Below are positions 1 through 8,692 of a stretch of 64,000 nucleotides of DNA, piece after piece (within the stretch, counting starts at the first letter, position 1; every line of letters starts with the position of its first letter). Both the position numbers and the translations under genes were made by a program. The stretch is taken from the NCBI RefSeq assembly GCF_003628535.1, contig NZ_RBCI01000010.1, positions 91,562-155,561 of the forward strand, written 5' to 3'. The notes below the pieces were generated by a model. It was given only the letters and a program-made list of their open reading frames with translations. It was not told the origin of the DNA and did no database searches. This stretch comes from Flavisolibacter nicotianae (lineage in GTDB: Bacteria; Bacteroidota; Bacteroidia; Chitinophagales; Chitinophagaceae).

Positions 1-353
1 CCATGGCTGACGGCAGCGTCCAGCCCGAATTCACCGATACGCTGAAGGCCATCGGCCAGTGGATGAAGCGCAACGGCGAAAGCATTTACGGTACCCGCGG
101 CAATGTGTTTCCGGCGCAGGACTGGGGTGTGGTAACGGCCAAAGACAACACCCTGTTTGTGCATGTGCTGAACAGGCCAAATGCCGGCTACATTTTTCTG
201 CCCGGCCTCAACGAAAAAATCGCCGGCGCCAGGTTATTCGACGGGAAGCGCAAACTGTCCTTTCGCCAGCAGCCCGAAGGCGTGTTTGTGTACACCGAAA
301 AGCTTTCGCAACCTGACATCGACACGATCATCGAATTAACCCTTTCGAAATAA
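1..353 (+). CDS. Alpha-L-fucosidase (GH29), C-terminal fragment
   Basis: Only the last ~117 codons lie in the window; the gene starts upstream. The fragment begins MADGSVQPEF, which in GH29 enzymes follows the end of the catalytic barrel, and continues with a small beta-rich C-terminal domain. The Met at base 3 is internal, not a start. GH29 enzymes release terminal L-fucose from glycans with retention of configuration; here the enzyme is probably periplasmic. The stop is two bases before the next ATG, so the gene is co-transcribed with the esterase/hexosaminidase that follows. The active site cannot be checked. Confidence 0.8.
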   Translation, partial: MADGSVQPEFTDTLKAIGQWMKRNGESIYGTRGNVFPAQDWGVVTAKDNTLFVHVLNRPNAGYIFLPGLNEKIAGARLFDGKRKLSFRQQPEGVFVYTEKLSQPDIDTIIELTLSK

Positions 354-355
354 AC

Positions 356-2932
356 ATGCAGACCAGCCGGCCATTGTTTTTTCTCCCGTTTTTCATCCTT
401 TTTTTGGCAGCCGTACACGCGACGGCACAGGTTCGCCTGCCGCATTTCCCCGACACCCTTTTCTCCACCTATTACCACCAGCGGGTGACGCATTTCAGGA
501 GTCTGCCGCAAACAAAAAATGACATTGTTTTCCTGGGTAACAGCATCACCGATGGCGGCGAGTGGAGCGAATTGTTTGGCGACCTGCGGCTCAAAAACCG
601 CGGCATCAGCGGCGATGTTTCCACCGGGGTATTGAAACGTTTGGATGAAGTAGCGAAGCGAAAACCGGCTAAAGTTTTTTTGCTGATCGGTGTCAATGAC
701 CTGGCCGGAAATATTCCACCCGACAGCGTGGTAAAAAATATTCTTTTGATCGCCGACTACCTGAAGCAGGAAACGCCGGTCACGAAGCTGTTTGTGCAAA
801 GCCTCCTGCCGGTGAACGACGGGTTGAAGAAATTTGCCGGTCATACCAGCAAGGCCGTACAAATAAAAGAGGTGAACGAACGCCTGCAGCAGGAAGCTGC
901 AACGCATCACTACAGTTACATCAACCTGCACGATTCGTTTTGCAACCCGAACGGAAAATTGAAAGAGGAGCTGACAAACGATGGCCTGCACCTGACCGGC
1001 AAGGGCTACCTGTTGTGGAAACACCTGGTTTATCCCTGGGTGTACGACCTGCAAAAACAGCCCGCCATGTTGCCGCTGCCGCAAAAGACACAATGGAAGG
1101 AAGGCGTTTTTTCGCTGGCAGACTGCCGCGCAATTGTTTTCAGCGAAAAACAAAGCCAGCAAGAAGCGCTATTGCTCCAGGAGGCGTTGAGAAAGAAAGG
1201 CCTTGACATCCCGGTGCAAAATCAGCAAAAGGGAGCGAATAACATCGTGCTGCAAACAGGCAGGGTCATAGCGCCGGTGCAGCAGGAAGAAGCTTACCAG
1301 CTAGACATAACCGAAAATGGGGTGGTGCTGATCGCCAATACACCGCACGGTCTTTTCAACGGCATACAAACGCTGCTGCAACTGGCCAGGGATGGTGTGC
1401 TACTGGATGCCTGTTCCATTAAGGACTGGCCTTCATTTTCCTGGCGGGGCTACATGATCGATGTGGGCAGAAATTACATGTCGCTGAAATTGCTGAAAGA
1501 ACAGATTGACGTCATGGCGCACTACAAGCTCAACGTGTTTCACTTCCATCCCACCGAAGACATCGCCTGGCGCATAGCCAGCAAACAATACCCGCAACTG
1601 ACGGCACCCGAAACGATGCTGCGCAACAAGGGGCAGTATTACACGGAGGCCGAGATCAAGGAACTGATCAGCTATTGCCGGCAACGGTACATCACCTTCG
1701 TTCCCGAGATTGATATGCCGGGCCATAGTGCAGCATTCCGGCGTGCCATGCATACCGATATGCAAAGTGATTCGGGACTGGCCATTGTCAAAAACATTTT
1801 AAAAGAATTTTGCAAAACCTATGATGTTCCTTTTATTCATATCGGTGCGGACGAGGTAAAAATCACGAACGAGAAATTCGTTCCCGAAGTCACCACGCTG
1901 CTGAAAAGCCTTGGTAAAAAAGTCATCGGCTGGGAGCCGGGCGGCAATTTTTCACCGGAAGTCATTCGCCAGTTGTGGATGGACGATAACGGGAAAATCG
2001 CCGCCAACAAAAACATTCGCTACATCGACTCCAGGCATCTTTATGTCAATCACATGGACCCGCTGGAAAGCGTGGTGACCATTTTCAACCGGCAGATCTG
2101 CAACAAAAATGCTGGCGACGCTGCTGCACTGGGGGGCACATTGTGTACCTGGCACGACAGGGCGGCAGGAAACGAGGAAGACATCCTGCGCATGAACCCC
2201 GTTTACCCGGGCCTGCTGGCCTTTGCCGAACGTTGCTGGCAGGGCGGCGGAAAGGCCGGTTGGATCGCAAATGTGAGTGACGGCGATGAATCCCGTTTCC
2301 GCGAATTTGAAAGCCGCTTGCTGGATCAAAAGCAACTGTTTTTCCCCGGCAAACCGTTTCCCTATGTAAAGCAATCCAACATTACCTGGCAGTTGGTCGG
2401 ACCCTATGCAAATGGTGGTGATGTAAAGAAAGCCTTTGCACCCGAAACCGCATCGACGAGCCAACTGAAACCGGTGAAGCAGGTGTCAGGCGGCACGGTG
2501 GTATTGCGTCACTGGTGGGCGCCGTTGATCAAGGGTGCAATCGACCAGCCGGAAGACAGCACGACCTGGTATGCCACGACACAATTCTGGAGCGATGAAG
2601 AAGGAGTGCAGTCGTTTTGGATCGGCTTCAACAATCTTTCCCGTTCGCCGGCCACCGACTCGCCACCGGCCGGAGCTTGGGATAACAAAGAGAGCAATGT
2701 GTGGGTGAACGGAAGCCGGGTGGCACCGCCACTGTGGCGCCGCGGCGGGCAAAAAGGGCTTTCGGAAATTCCATTGATCGATGAAGGCTATGAATACCGC
2801 CAACCAGCAAGGATTGCTGTTAAGAAAGGCTGGAATACGGTATTGATCAAGGCGCCGGTTGGCAGCTTCAAAGGCAGGGACTGGCACAACCCGGTTAAAT
2901 GGGAGTTTACGTTTGTGCCCGTGGAAGACTAG
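356..2932 (+). CDS. SGNH-hydrolase/GH20 beta-N-acetylhexosaminidase fusion
   Basis: 858 aa with a signal peptide (about residues 1-25). Residues ~55-230 form an SGNH/GDSL esterase domain: GNSIT with Ser63, GISGD at 83-87, GVND at 112-115, and the DGLH block with Asp209 and His212. Residues ~240-355 resemble the GH20 N-terminal domain. Residues ~360-640 are the GH20 barrel with the catalytic Asp-Glu pair at 499-500 (GADEV). The usual HLTDDQ loop reads HPTEDIAW. The ~200-residue C-terminal part looks like a beta-sandwich accessory domain. Likely role: remove O-acyl groups and release terminal GlcNAc or GalNAc in the periplasm. The domain calls are secure; the ester and sugar specificity are inferred. 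Confidence 0.88.
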   Translation: MQTSRPLFFLPFFILFLAAVHATAQVRLPHFPDTLFSTYYHQRVTHFRSLPQTKNDIVFLGNSITDGGEWSELFGDLRLKNRGISGDVSTGVLKRLDEVAKRKPAKVFLLIGVNDLAGNIPPDSVVKNILLIADYLKQETPVTKLFVQSLLPVNDGLKKFAGHTSKAVQIKEVNERLQQEAATHHYSYINLHDSFCNPNGKLKEELTNDGLHLTGKGYLLWKHLVYPWVYDLQKQPAMLPLPQKTQWKEGVFSLADCRAIVFSEKQSQQEALLLQEALRKKGLDIPVQNQQKGANNIVLQTGRVIAPVQQEEAYQLDITENGVVLIANTPHGLFNGIQTLLQLARDGVLLDACSIKDWPSFSWRGYMIDVGRNYMSLKLLKEQIDVMAHYKLNVFHFHPTEDIAWRIASKQYPQLTAPETMLRNKGQYYTEAEIKELISYCRQRYITFVPEIDMPGHSAAFRRAMHTDMQSDSGLAIVKNILKEFCKTYDVPFIHIGADEVKITNEKFVPEVTTLLKSLGKKVIGWEPGGNFSPEVIRQLWMDDNGKIAANKNIRYIDSRHLYVNHMDPLESVVTIFNRQICNKNAGDAAALGGTLCTWHDRAAGNEEDILRMNPVYPGLLAFAERCWQGGGKAGWIANVSDGDESRFREFESRLLDQKQLFFPGKPFPYVKQSNITWQLVGPYANGGDVKKAFAPETASTSQLKPVKQVSGGTVVLRHWWAPLIKGAIDQPEDSTTWYATTQFWSDEEGVQSFWIGFNNLSRSPATDSPPAGAWDNKESNVWVNGSRVAPPLWRRGGQKGLSEIPLIDEGYEYRQPARIAVKKGWNTVLIKAPVGSFKGRDWHNPVKWEFTFVPVED

Positions 2933-3047
2933 TGGTATCACACAGAATTAGCCGTGTGACCGTTCGCAGAAAAAAGTGCGTACTGTTCGTAGCGTTTTAC
3001 CCACATGTCTGAAAGAATCGAAGCGCAAATCCTGCTCTCAATCTGCA

Positions 3048-3057
3048 CAAACGTTTG
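3048..3057. promoter_or_regulatory. Perfect 10-base palindrome, possible operator
   Basis: CAAACGTTTG lies ~110 bases upstream of the second GH20 gene, in a 235-base gap (2933-3167) that otherwise shows nothing clear. A palindrome centred on ACGT is typical of LacI-family operators, but no LacI-family gene is in the window and the flanks do not extend the symmetry. It could be chance. Confidence 0.2.
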
Positions 3058-3167
3058 CACAATTGTTCGTGCGATGTTCTTCGTAAGTTGGGTCGGCGAA
3101 AGAAAAGCCTGGTCAATTGAATGATCAGAAAACTGCTTTCTCCCAATGGCCTCATAAATCAAGACAA

Positions 3168-5468
3168 ATGATGAAAAAACTCGTGTTGCTATTCACGCTA
3201 TCGTTTCCCTTGTTGTTAATCGCACAGCAGGTCAGCATCATTCCGCAACCTGTCAGCCTGCAAATGGGCAAGGGCAGTTTTGTGATTGACAACAACACTG
3301 CACTGCAGTACAATCCAGCCAGCAAAGACTTGAAAGCGGCGGCGGCCTTCTTCTCCTCCGCCATCAAAAATATTTCGGGTGTCAACCTGCCTGCACAGGC
3401 AAAAAAGCCAAAAGCCATCACGCTTAGCCTGGCCAAAACGGCGGACCTTGGAGACGAAGGATACCTGCTGAATGTGACTCCTGCTTCTGTCGTCATAACG
3501 GCCAATACCAGGGCGGGAATTGTGTACGGCCTGCAAACAGTGCTGCAAACGCTGCCGGCCGTTCGCACCAATGCGGCCCTGCAAATTCCGACCATGCAGG
3601 TGAAAGATTACCCACGTTTCAAATGGCGCGGCATGCACCTCGACGTCAGCCGTCACTTCTTTTCGCCGGACCTGGTAAAACAGTACATCGACCTGATGGC
3701 TACCTACAAGATGAACACCTTTCACTGGCACCTCACCGACGATCAGGGCTGGCGCATCGAGATCAAAAAATACCCGAAGCTGACGCAGGTTGGCGCATGG
3801 CGGGTCGATCAAAACGACAAGGTGTGGGGACAGCGGCCGCAGGCAACCGAAAACGAAACGCCAACCTACGGTGGCTATTACACGCAGGACCAGGTCAAAG
3901 AAATTGTCCGTTATGCGGCAGAGCGAAACATTACGATCGTACCGGAAATTGAAATGCCGGGCCACAGTGCGGCGGCCGTGGCATCGTACCCGTTTTTGAG
4001 TTGTACGCAACGTCCGCAATTGCCAATGACCGGTGGCAACTACCAACATATTTCGTCCAACTATTGCGCAGGCAACGACAGTGTGTTTCATTTTCTGGAA
4101 GATGTTCTTTCAGAAGTGATCAACCTGTTCCCATCCCCTTACATTCACGTCGGCGGCGATGAGGTGGACAAAGGGCCGTGGAAGGCCTGCCCGAAATGCC
4201 AGGCGAGGATCAAAGCCGAGGGCTTGAAAAACGAAGAGGAATTACAGAGTTATTTTATCCGGCGCATGGAGGCCTTCGTGATTCGCAAAAAGCGAAAGAT
4301 GATCGGCTGGGATGAAATCCTGGAAGGCGGCCTGGCACCGGAGGCGACTGTCATGAGCTGGCGGGGCGAGGCAGGTGGCATTGAAGCGGCGAAGATGAAC
4401 CACGACGTGGTGATGACGCCGGGCAATCCCGTGTACTTCGACCACTACCAGGGCGACCCCGCATCGGAGCCGCTGGCCATCGGCGGCTTTAATACCCTGA
4501 AACGGGTGTACGAATACGAGCCGATACCCAAAGAACTGAACGAAGAACAGGCGAAACACGTACTGGGTGCGCAGGCCAATTTGTGGACCGAATTCGTGAC
4601 CACGCCTTCGCATGTTTTATACATGGTGCTGCCCCGGATGCTGGCCCTGGCCGAAGTGGTATGGAGCCCGAAAGAGGCCAAGAACTGGAGCAGCTTTAAT
4701 GACCGCCTGCAACACCACTTCAAAACGTTTGACCAAAAGGCGCTGCCTTACGGCAAGGGAAATTTTAAAGTGGACATCAGGCCCGCTTCGCAGGCCGGGC
4801 AGCTGTTGGTGACGTTGGGTACCGAAGCGTACAAAGGAGAGATTTATTACACCACGGATGGCTCGCAACCCACGCTCCAAAGCCGGAAATACACGAATCC
4901 GGTTCGCATCGATTCTTCACTGGTGCTGAAAGCCGTAACGGTGGTAAACGGAAATGTGATGAGCCTCATACCGGCGCAACAGGCCTTTGTGCTGCACAAA
5001 GCCATCGGCAGGAACGTGGTTTATGCCAATCCCGTAAGCCAATACTACCTGGCCGATGGTCCGAACTCGCTGACGGACGGTGTTCGTGGCACGACGACCG
5101 TGGGCAAATACTGGCATGGCTTCTCGGGAAAAGACTTGATTGCCACGATCGACCTGGGTGAAGAGCAAAACATTCACAGCCTGGCATTGGGTTGCCTGCA
5201 GGCCTACCGCGACTGGATCATGCTACCGCAGTGGGTAAAGTTTGAAGTTTCCAGCGATGGGAAAAATTTTACCGAAGTGAAAACCGTTTCAAACGATGTT
5301 TCCGTCAACGAGCAGGCGGCCGTGATCAAAGATTTTACAGCCCGTTTCCCGCAACAGAAAGCCCGCTTTGTGCGGGTTACGGCAAAAGTGCTGGATCAAT
5401 TACCCAAAGGACATGCCGGTGAAGGAAAACCCGCCTGGATTTTTGCGGATGAAATTGTGGTCAATTGA
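3168..5468 (+). CDS. Beta-N-acetylhexosaminidase (GH20) with C-terminal discoidin-like domain
   Basis: 766 aa from the ATG at 3168; the upstream in-frame TTG adds a segment unlike a signal peptide, whereas MMKKLVLLFTLSF starts a good one. Residues ~20-140 form the GH20 N-terminal domain and ~145-500 the catalytic barrel. Family motifs are FHWHLTDDQGWR, PEIEMPGHS and HVGGDEVD, the last with catalytic Asp331-Glu332. A short linker domain and a C-terminal F5/8-type C (discoidin) module follow, the latter a likely carbohydrate-binding unit. It should release terminal beta-linked GlcNAc/GalNAc by substrate-assisted catalysis. It complements the SGNH-GH20 fusion just upstream. Confidence 0.92.
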   Translation: MMKKLVLLFTLSFPLLLIAQQVSIIPQPVSLQMGKGSFVIDNNTALQYNPASKDLKAAAAFFSSAIKNISGVNLPAQAKKPKAITLSLAKTADLGDEGYLLNVTPASVVITANTRAGIVYGLQTVLQTLPAVRTNAALQIPTMQVKDYPRFKWRGMHLDVSRHFFSPDLVKQYIDLMATYKMNTFHWHLTDDQGWRIEIKKYPKLTQVGAWRVDQNDKVWGQRPQATENETPTYGGYYTQDQVKEIVRYAAERNITIVPEIEMPGHSAAAVASYPFLSCTQRPQLPMTGGNYQHISSNYCAGNDSVFHFLEDVLSEVINLFPSPYIHVGGDEVDKGPWKACPKCQARIKAEGLKNEEELQSYFIRRMEAFVIRKKRKMIGWDEILEGGLAPEATVMSWRGEAGGIEAAKMNHDVVMTPGNPVYFDHYQGDPASEPLAIGGFNTLKRVYEYEPIPKELNEEQAKHVLGAQANLWTEFVTTPSHVLYMVLPRMLALAEVVWSPKEAKNWSSFNDRLQHHFKTFDQKALPYGKGNFKVDIRPASQAGQLLVTLGTEAYKGEIYYTTDGSQPTLQSRKYTNPVRIDSSLVLKAVTVVNGNVMSLIPAQQAFVLHKAIGRNVVYANPVSQYYLADGPNSLTDGVRGTTTVGKYWHGFSGKDLIATIDLGEEQNIHSLALGCLQAYRDWIMLPQWVKFEVSSDGKNFTEVKTVSNDVSVNEQAAVIKDFTARFPQQKARFVRVTAKVLDQLPKGHAGEGKPAWIFADEIVVN

Positions 5469-5560
5469 CCGGGTTGTGCGCAGCAGGTTTTGTAGATTCG
5501 CAACAGTGCCAGGATGGGCTGCGGCAGGTGATCAACTGAGTCCGAATTAAAACAAGAGCA

Positions 5561-7102
5561 ATGAAATTTCTTCAGCGGTTATTCGTTTGCGTGGGCCTGG
5601 CAATTGCGATTGATCTGCCGGCGCAACAACGGCCCAATATCCTGCTCATCGTTTCCGACGACCATGCCTACCAAGCCATCAGCGCCTATGGCAGCAGGTT
5701 GACGCAAACACCCGCCATCGACCGCATCGCCAAAGAAGGTGTTTTGTTTAAAAAAGCCTACGTCACCAATTCGATTTGCGGTCCCAGCCGCGCTGTGATC
5801 CTGACAGGAAAATACAGCCATAAGAACGGGTTTAAAGACAACGAGAATTCCCGTTTCGACGGATCGCAAAATACCTTTATCAAGGAGCTGACAAAAAGCG
5901 GCTATCAAACTGCGTGGATCGGGAAATGGCACCTGGAAACGGTGCCGCAGGGATTTACCTACTGGCAAATTCTTCCGGGCCAGGGACAGTATTACAATCC
6001 TGATTTCATCGGGATGGACAGCAGCCGCAAACGAATGGATGGCTATGTGTCGAACGTGATCGAAGATGTGGCCGAACAGTGGCTGGATCAAAGAGACACC
6101 TCCCGGCCGTTTTGCCTTGTCATCGGTCACAAGGCAACGCACCGAACCTGGATGCCCGATACGACTGACCTTGGCCGGTTTGATAACGTTACTTTTCCCT
6201 TGCCGCACAATTTCTACGACAACTACGAAAGCCGCCCGGCTGCAGCCGTACAGGACATGACGATTGCCAAGACAATGCGGATGGATTACGACCTGAAAAT
6301 GTTTGCCATCGAAGCAGCCGAAAACAAGGAAGGAAGTATCAGCCGGATGAATGCCGCGCAGCGGGCAAAATTTGATGCGTATTACAAACCGGTTTACGAA
6401 GACCTGCAACGCCGCAATCTCTCGGGGAATGCGCTGACGGAATGGAAATACCAACGCTACCTGCGGGATTATTTAAGTACCGCCGCTTCGCTCGATCGCA
6501 ATATCGGGCGGACCTTGGACTACCTCGATAAACACGGGTTAACCGGCAATACAGTGGTGATTTATATGTCCGACCAGGGGTTTTACATGGGCGAGCACGG
6601 CTGGTTTGACAAGCGTTGGATGTACGAGGAATCGTTCCGCACACCAATGATGATGCGTTACCCCGGCGTGGTAAAACCCGGCACCGTCAACGAGAACTTC
6701 GTGATGAACCTGGATATTGCCCCAACGGTTTTACAGGTGGCCGGTGTTGCCATCCCGCACGACATGCAGGGCAAATCGTTTTTACCCCTTTTGAAAAACA
6801 GAAAGGCGAAAGGCCGCGAAGTGATGTACTACCATTACTATGAAAACGGCGAGCATTCCGTTTCGCCGCATTTTGGCATCCGCACGGCGCGGTATAAACT
6901 GATTCGGTTTTACACCCGAGTCAATGGCTGGGAATTGTATGATCTGCAAAAAGATCCGGCTGAAACACACAACCGGTTTGGACAAAAAGGATACGAAAAA
7001 ATTACAGGCGTGCTGATGAAGCAATTGACTGCGCAGGTCAAAGAATACGAAGACCAAGATGCCGCAGCGATCCTTGGTCAATCCGGCAAAAAAGCATTTT
7101 AA
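5561..7102 (+). CDS. Sulfatase, formylglycine-dependent (family S1)
   Basis: 513 aa with a signal peptide (~1-21). The N-terminal metal site PNILLIVSDDH is followed by CGPSR at 73-77, the signature in which Cys is oxidised to formylglycine. GKWHLE and a downstream MSDQGFYMGEHGW motif complete the alkaline-phosphatase-like fold. It hydrolyses sulfate esters of sugars in the periplasm. Overall it resembles the S1 group that includes GlcNAc-6-sulfatases, which would suit the adjacent GH20 enzymes, but the subfamily is my inference. A maturase (anSME or FGE) is needed and none is in the window. The next gene starts 8 bases after the stop, so they are co-transcribed. Confidence 0.9.
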   Translation: MKFLQRLFVCVGLAIAIDLPAQQRPNILLIVSDDHAYQAISAYGSRLTQTPAIDRIAKEGVLFKKAYVTNSICGPSRAVILTGKYSHKNGFKDNENSRFDGSQNTFIKELTKSGYQTAWIGKWHLETVPQGFTYWQILPGQGQYYNPDFIGMDSSRKRMDGYVSNVIEDVAEQWLDQRDTSRPFCLVIGHKATHRTWMPDTTDLGRFDNVTFPLPHNFYDNYESRPAAAVQDMTIAKTMRMDYDLKMFAIEAAENKEGSISRMNAAQRAKFDAYYKPVYEDLQRRNLSGNALTEWKYQRYLRDYLSTAASLDRNIGRTLDYLDKHGLTGNTVVIYMSDQGFYMGEHGWFDKRWMYEESFRTPMMMRYPGVVKPGTVNENFVMNLDIAPTVLQVAGVAIPHDMQGKSFLPLLKNRKAKGREVMYYHYYENGEHSVSPHFGIRTARYKLIRFYTRVNGWELYDLQKDPAETHNRFGQKGYEKITGVLMKQLTAQVKEYEDQDAAAILGQSGKKAF

Positions 7103-7110
7103 CCCGAACC

Positions 7111-8643
7111 ATGCACAGAACAATCTTTTTAACCGTTACAATATTCCTGTTTCATTCCCTGGCTTTTTTTTCTGCAGGCGCACAGGACGCTGCCACAGGA
7201 CGCAGTGCCGTTGTACTAAACCCGACCGACACGGAAACGGACATCATCCGCAAGGCTGCCACTGTTGTTCCGGCGCCACGGCAGTTGCGCTGGCAGCAGT
7301 TGGAACTGACCGGATTTTTTCATTTCGGGGTGAACACATTTACCAACCGCGAATGGGGCGATGGCAAAGAAGATCCCCGTCTTTTCAATCCCACGGAACT
7401 GGACGCAGGCCAGTGGGTGAAAGCGGCGAAGGATGCAGGGATCCGGCAGGTGATTCTTACCGCAAAGCACCACGATGGTTTCTGCCTTTGGCCCACGGCA
7501 ACCACGACCCATTCGGTGAAAAGCAGTCCGTGGAAAGGGGGCAAGGGTGATGTGGTGAAGGAAGTGGCCGAAGCCTGTCGCCGTTATCAAATGGGTTTTG
7601 GCGTTTACCTCTCGCCGTGGGACCGCAACTCTTCGGTCTACGGAACCGATGCCTACAATGATTTTTTTGTACAACAGCTAACCGAACTGCTGACGCGTTA
7701 CGGTCGTGTGGATGAAGTGTGGTTTGATGGGGCCAATGGGGAAGGACCCAATGGGAAAAAGCAGGTCTATGATTTTGAGCGTTGGTACAAACTCATACGC
7801 CAACTGCAGCCCGGGGCCGTGATTGCTATCATGGGTCCTGACGTTCGCTGGGTTGGTACCGAATCGGGTTACGGGAGGGAACAGGAGTGGAGCGTGGTGC
7901 CGGCCAACAATCTTGACCAGTCGGCCGTTGCTGCCAACTCGCAACGGGGGATTGCGTTTAAGCCCGAAGGCGATATGCGGGGCGATGACCTCGGAAGCCG
8001 GCAGCAGATCCTGAAGGCAAAAGGCCTGGTGTGGTACCCGGCAGAAACGGACGTGTCCATCCGGCCGGGTTGGTTTTTTCACGAGAGCGAAAATGGCAAG
8101 GTGAAAACACCGGAAAAACTGCTTGACATTTATTTTCATTCGGTGGGCCGGAACGGTGTGCTGTTGTTGAATATTCCACCGGATAAACGTGGCCTTGTGC
8201 ACGAAAACGACGTGCGGCAGTTGAAAGAGTGGAAGCAATTGCGGGACGAAGTTTTTAAAACCAACCTGGTGAAAACGGCTGCCATCCAGGCCTCCAACGG
8301 CAGCCGCACCGGCGTGCTGACCGATGAGAAAACGGGTACCGATCTTGCAACACGGGCCCCCGATTCTGTCGTCACGGTGAACCTTTCGTGGAAAACGCCA
8401 CAAACGTTCAGTGTTTTATGCCTGCAGGAGAACATCCGCAAAGGGCAGCGTATCGAACAGTTTGTGCTGGACTATTGGGATGGAAAAGACTGGAGAAAAG
8501 CTGCCGGTGGAACAACGGTTGGGTACAAGCGACTGGTACAGTTTGAAGCGGTTCGGGCAAGCAAGGTCCGCCTGCGCATTTTGTCATCGCGACTGAATCC
8601 CTGCCTGGCTGAACTGGGCCTGTACAATTACACCGCGAAATAA
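7111..8643 (+). CDS. Alpha-L-fucosidase (GH29)
   Basis: 510 aa with an N-terminal signal peptide (~1-24). The GH29 barrel is recognised by LTGFFHFGVNTF, LTAKHHDGFCLWP and YLSPWDRN, and by EVWFDGANGEG, whose Asp206 is the expected nucleophile. The C-terminal ~140 residues form a beta-sandwich domain. The sequence style (HFGVNTFTNREWGDG) is that of the GH29-B group, which tends to prefer alpha-1,3/1,4-linked fucose on branched glycans; that linkage call is inference. It lies 8 bases after a sulfatase gene and 49 bases before another, so desulfation and defucosylation are probably co-expressed. Confidence 0.92.
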   Translation: MHRTIFLTVTIFLFHSLAFFSAGAQDAATGRSAVVLNPTDTETDIIRKAATVVPAPRQLRWQQLELTGFFHFGVNTFTNREWGDGKEDPRLFNPTELDAGQWVKAAKDAGIRQVILTAKHHDGFCLWPTATTTHSVKSSPWKGGKGDVVKEVAEACRRYQMGFGVYLSPWDRNSSVYGTDAYNDFFVQQLTELLTRYGRVDEVWFDGANGEGPNGKKQVYDFERWYKLIRQLQPGAVIAIMGPDVRWVGTESGYGREQEWSVVPANNLDQSAVAANSQRGIAFKPEGDMRGDDLGSRQQILKAKGLVWYPAETDVSIRPGWFFHESENGKVKTPEKLLDIYFHSVGRNGVLLLNIPPDKRGLVHENDVRQLKEWKQLRDEVFKTNLVKTAAIQASNGSRTGVLTDEKTGTDLATRAPDSVVTVNLSWKTPQTFSVLCLQENIRKGQRIEQFVLDYWDGKDWRKAAGGTTVGYKRLVQFEAVRASKVRLRILSSRLNPCLAELGLYNYTAK

Positions 8644-8692
8644 ATTTATCTGTTGCAGGGTAGAGAAAAATCCTGCGTACAAACAGTCAGGC

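Noticed and set aside
188..1162. 324-codon minus-strand frame opposite the SGNH/GH20 gene
   Set aside because: It overlaps two well-supported genes and shows no motif; long antisense frames are common at this base composition.
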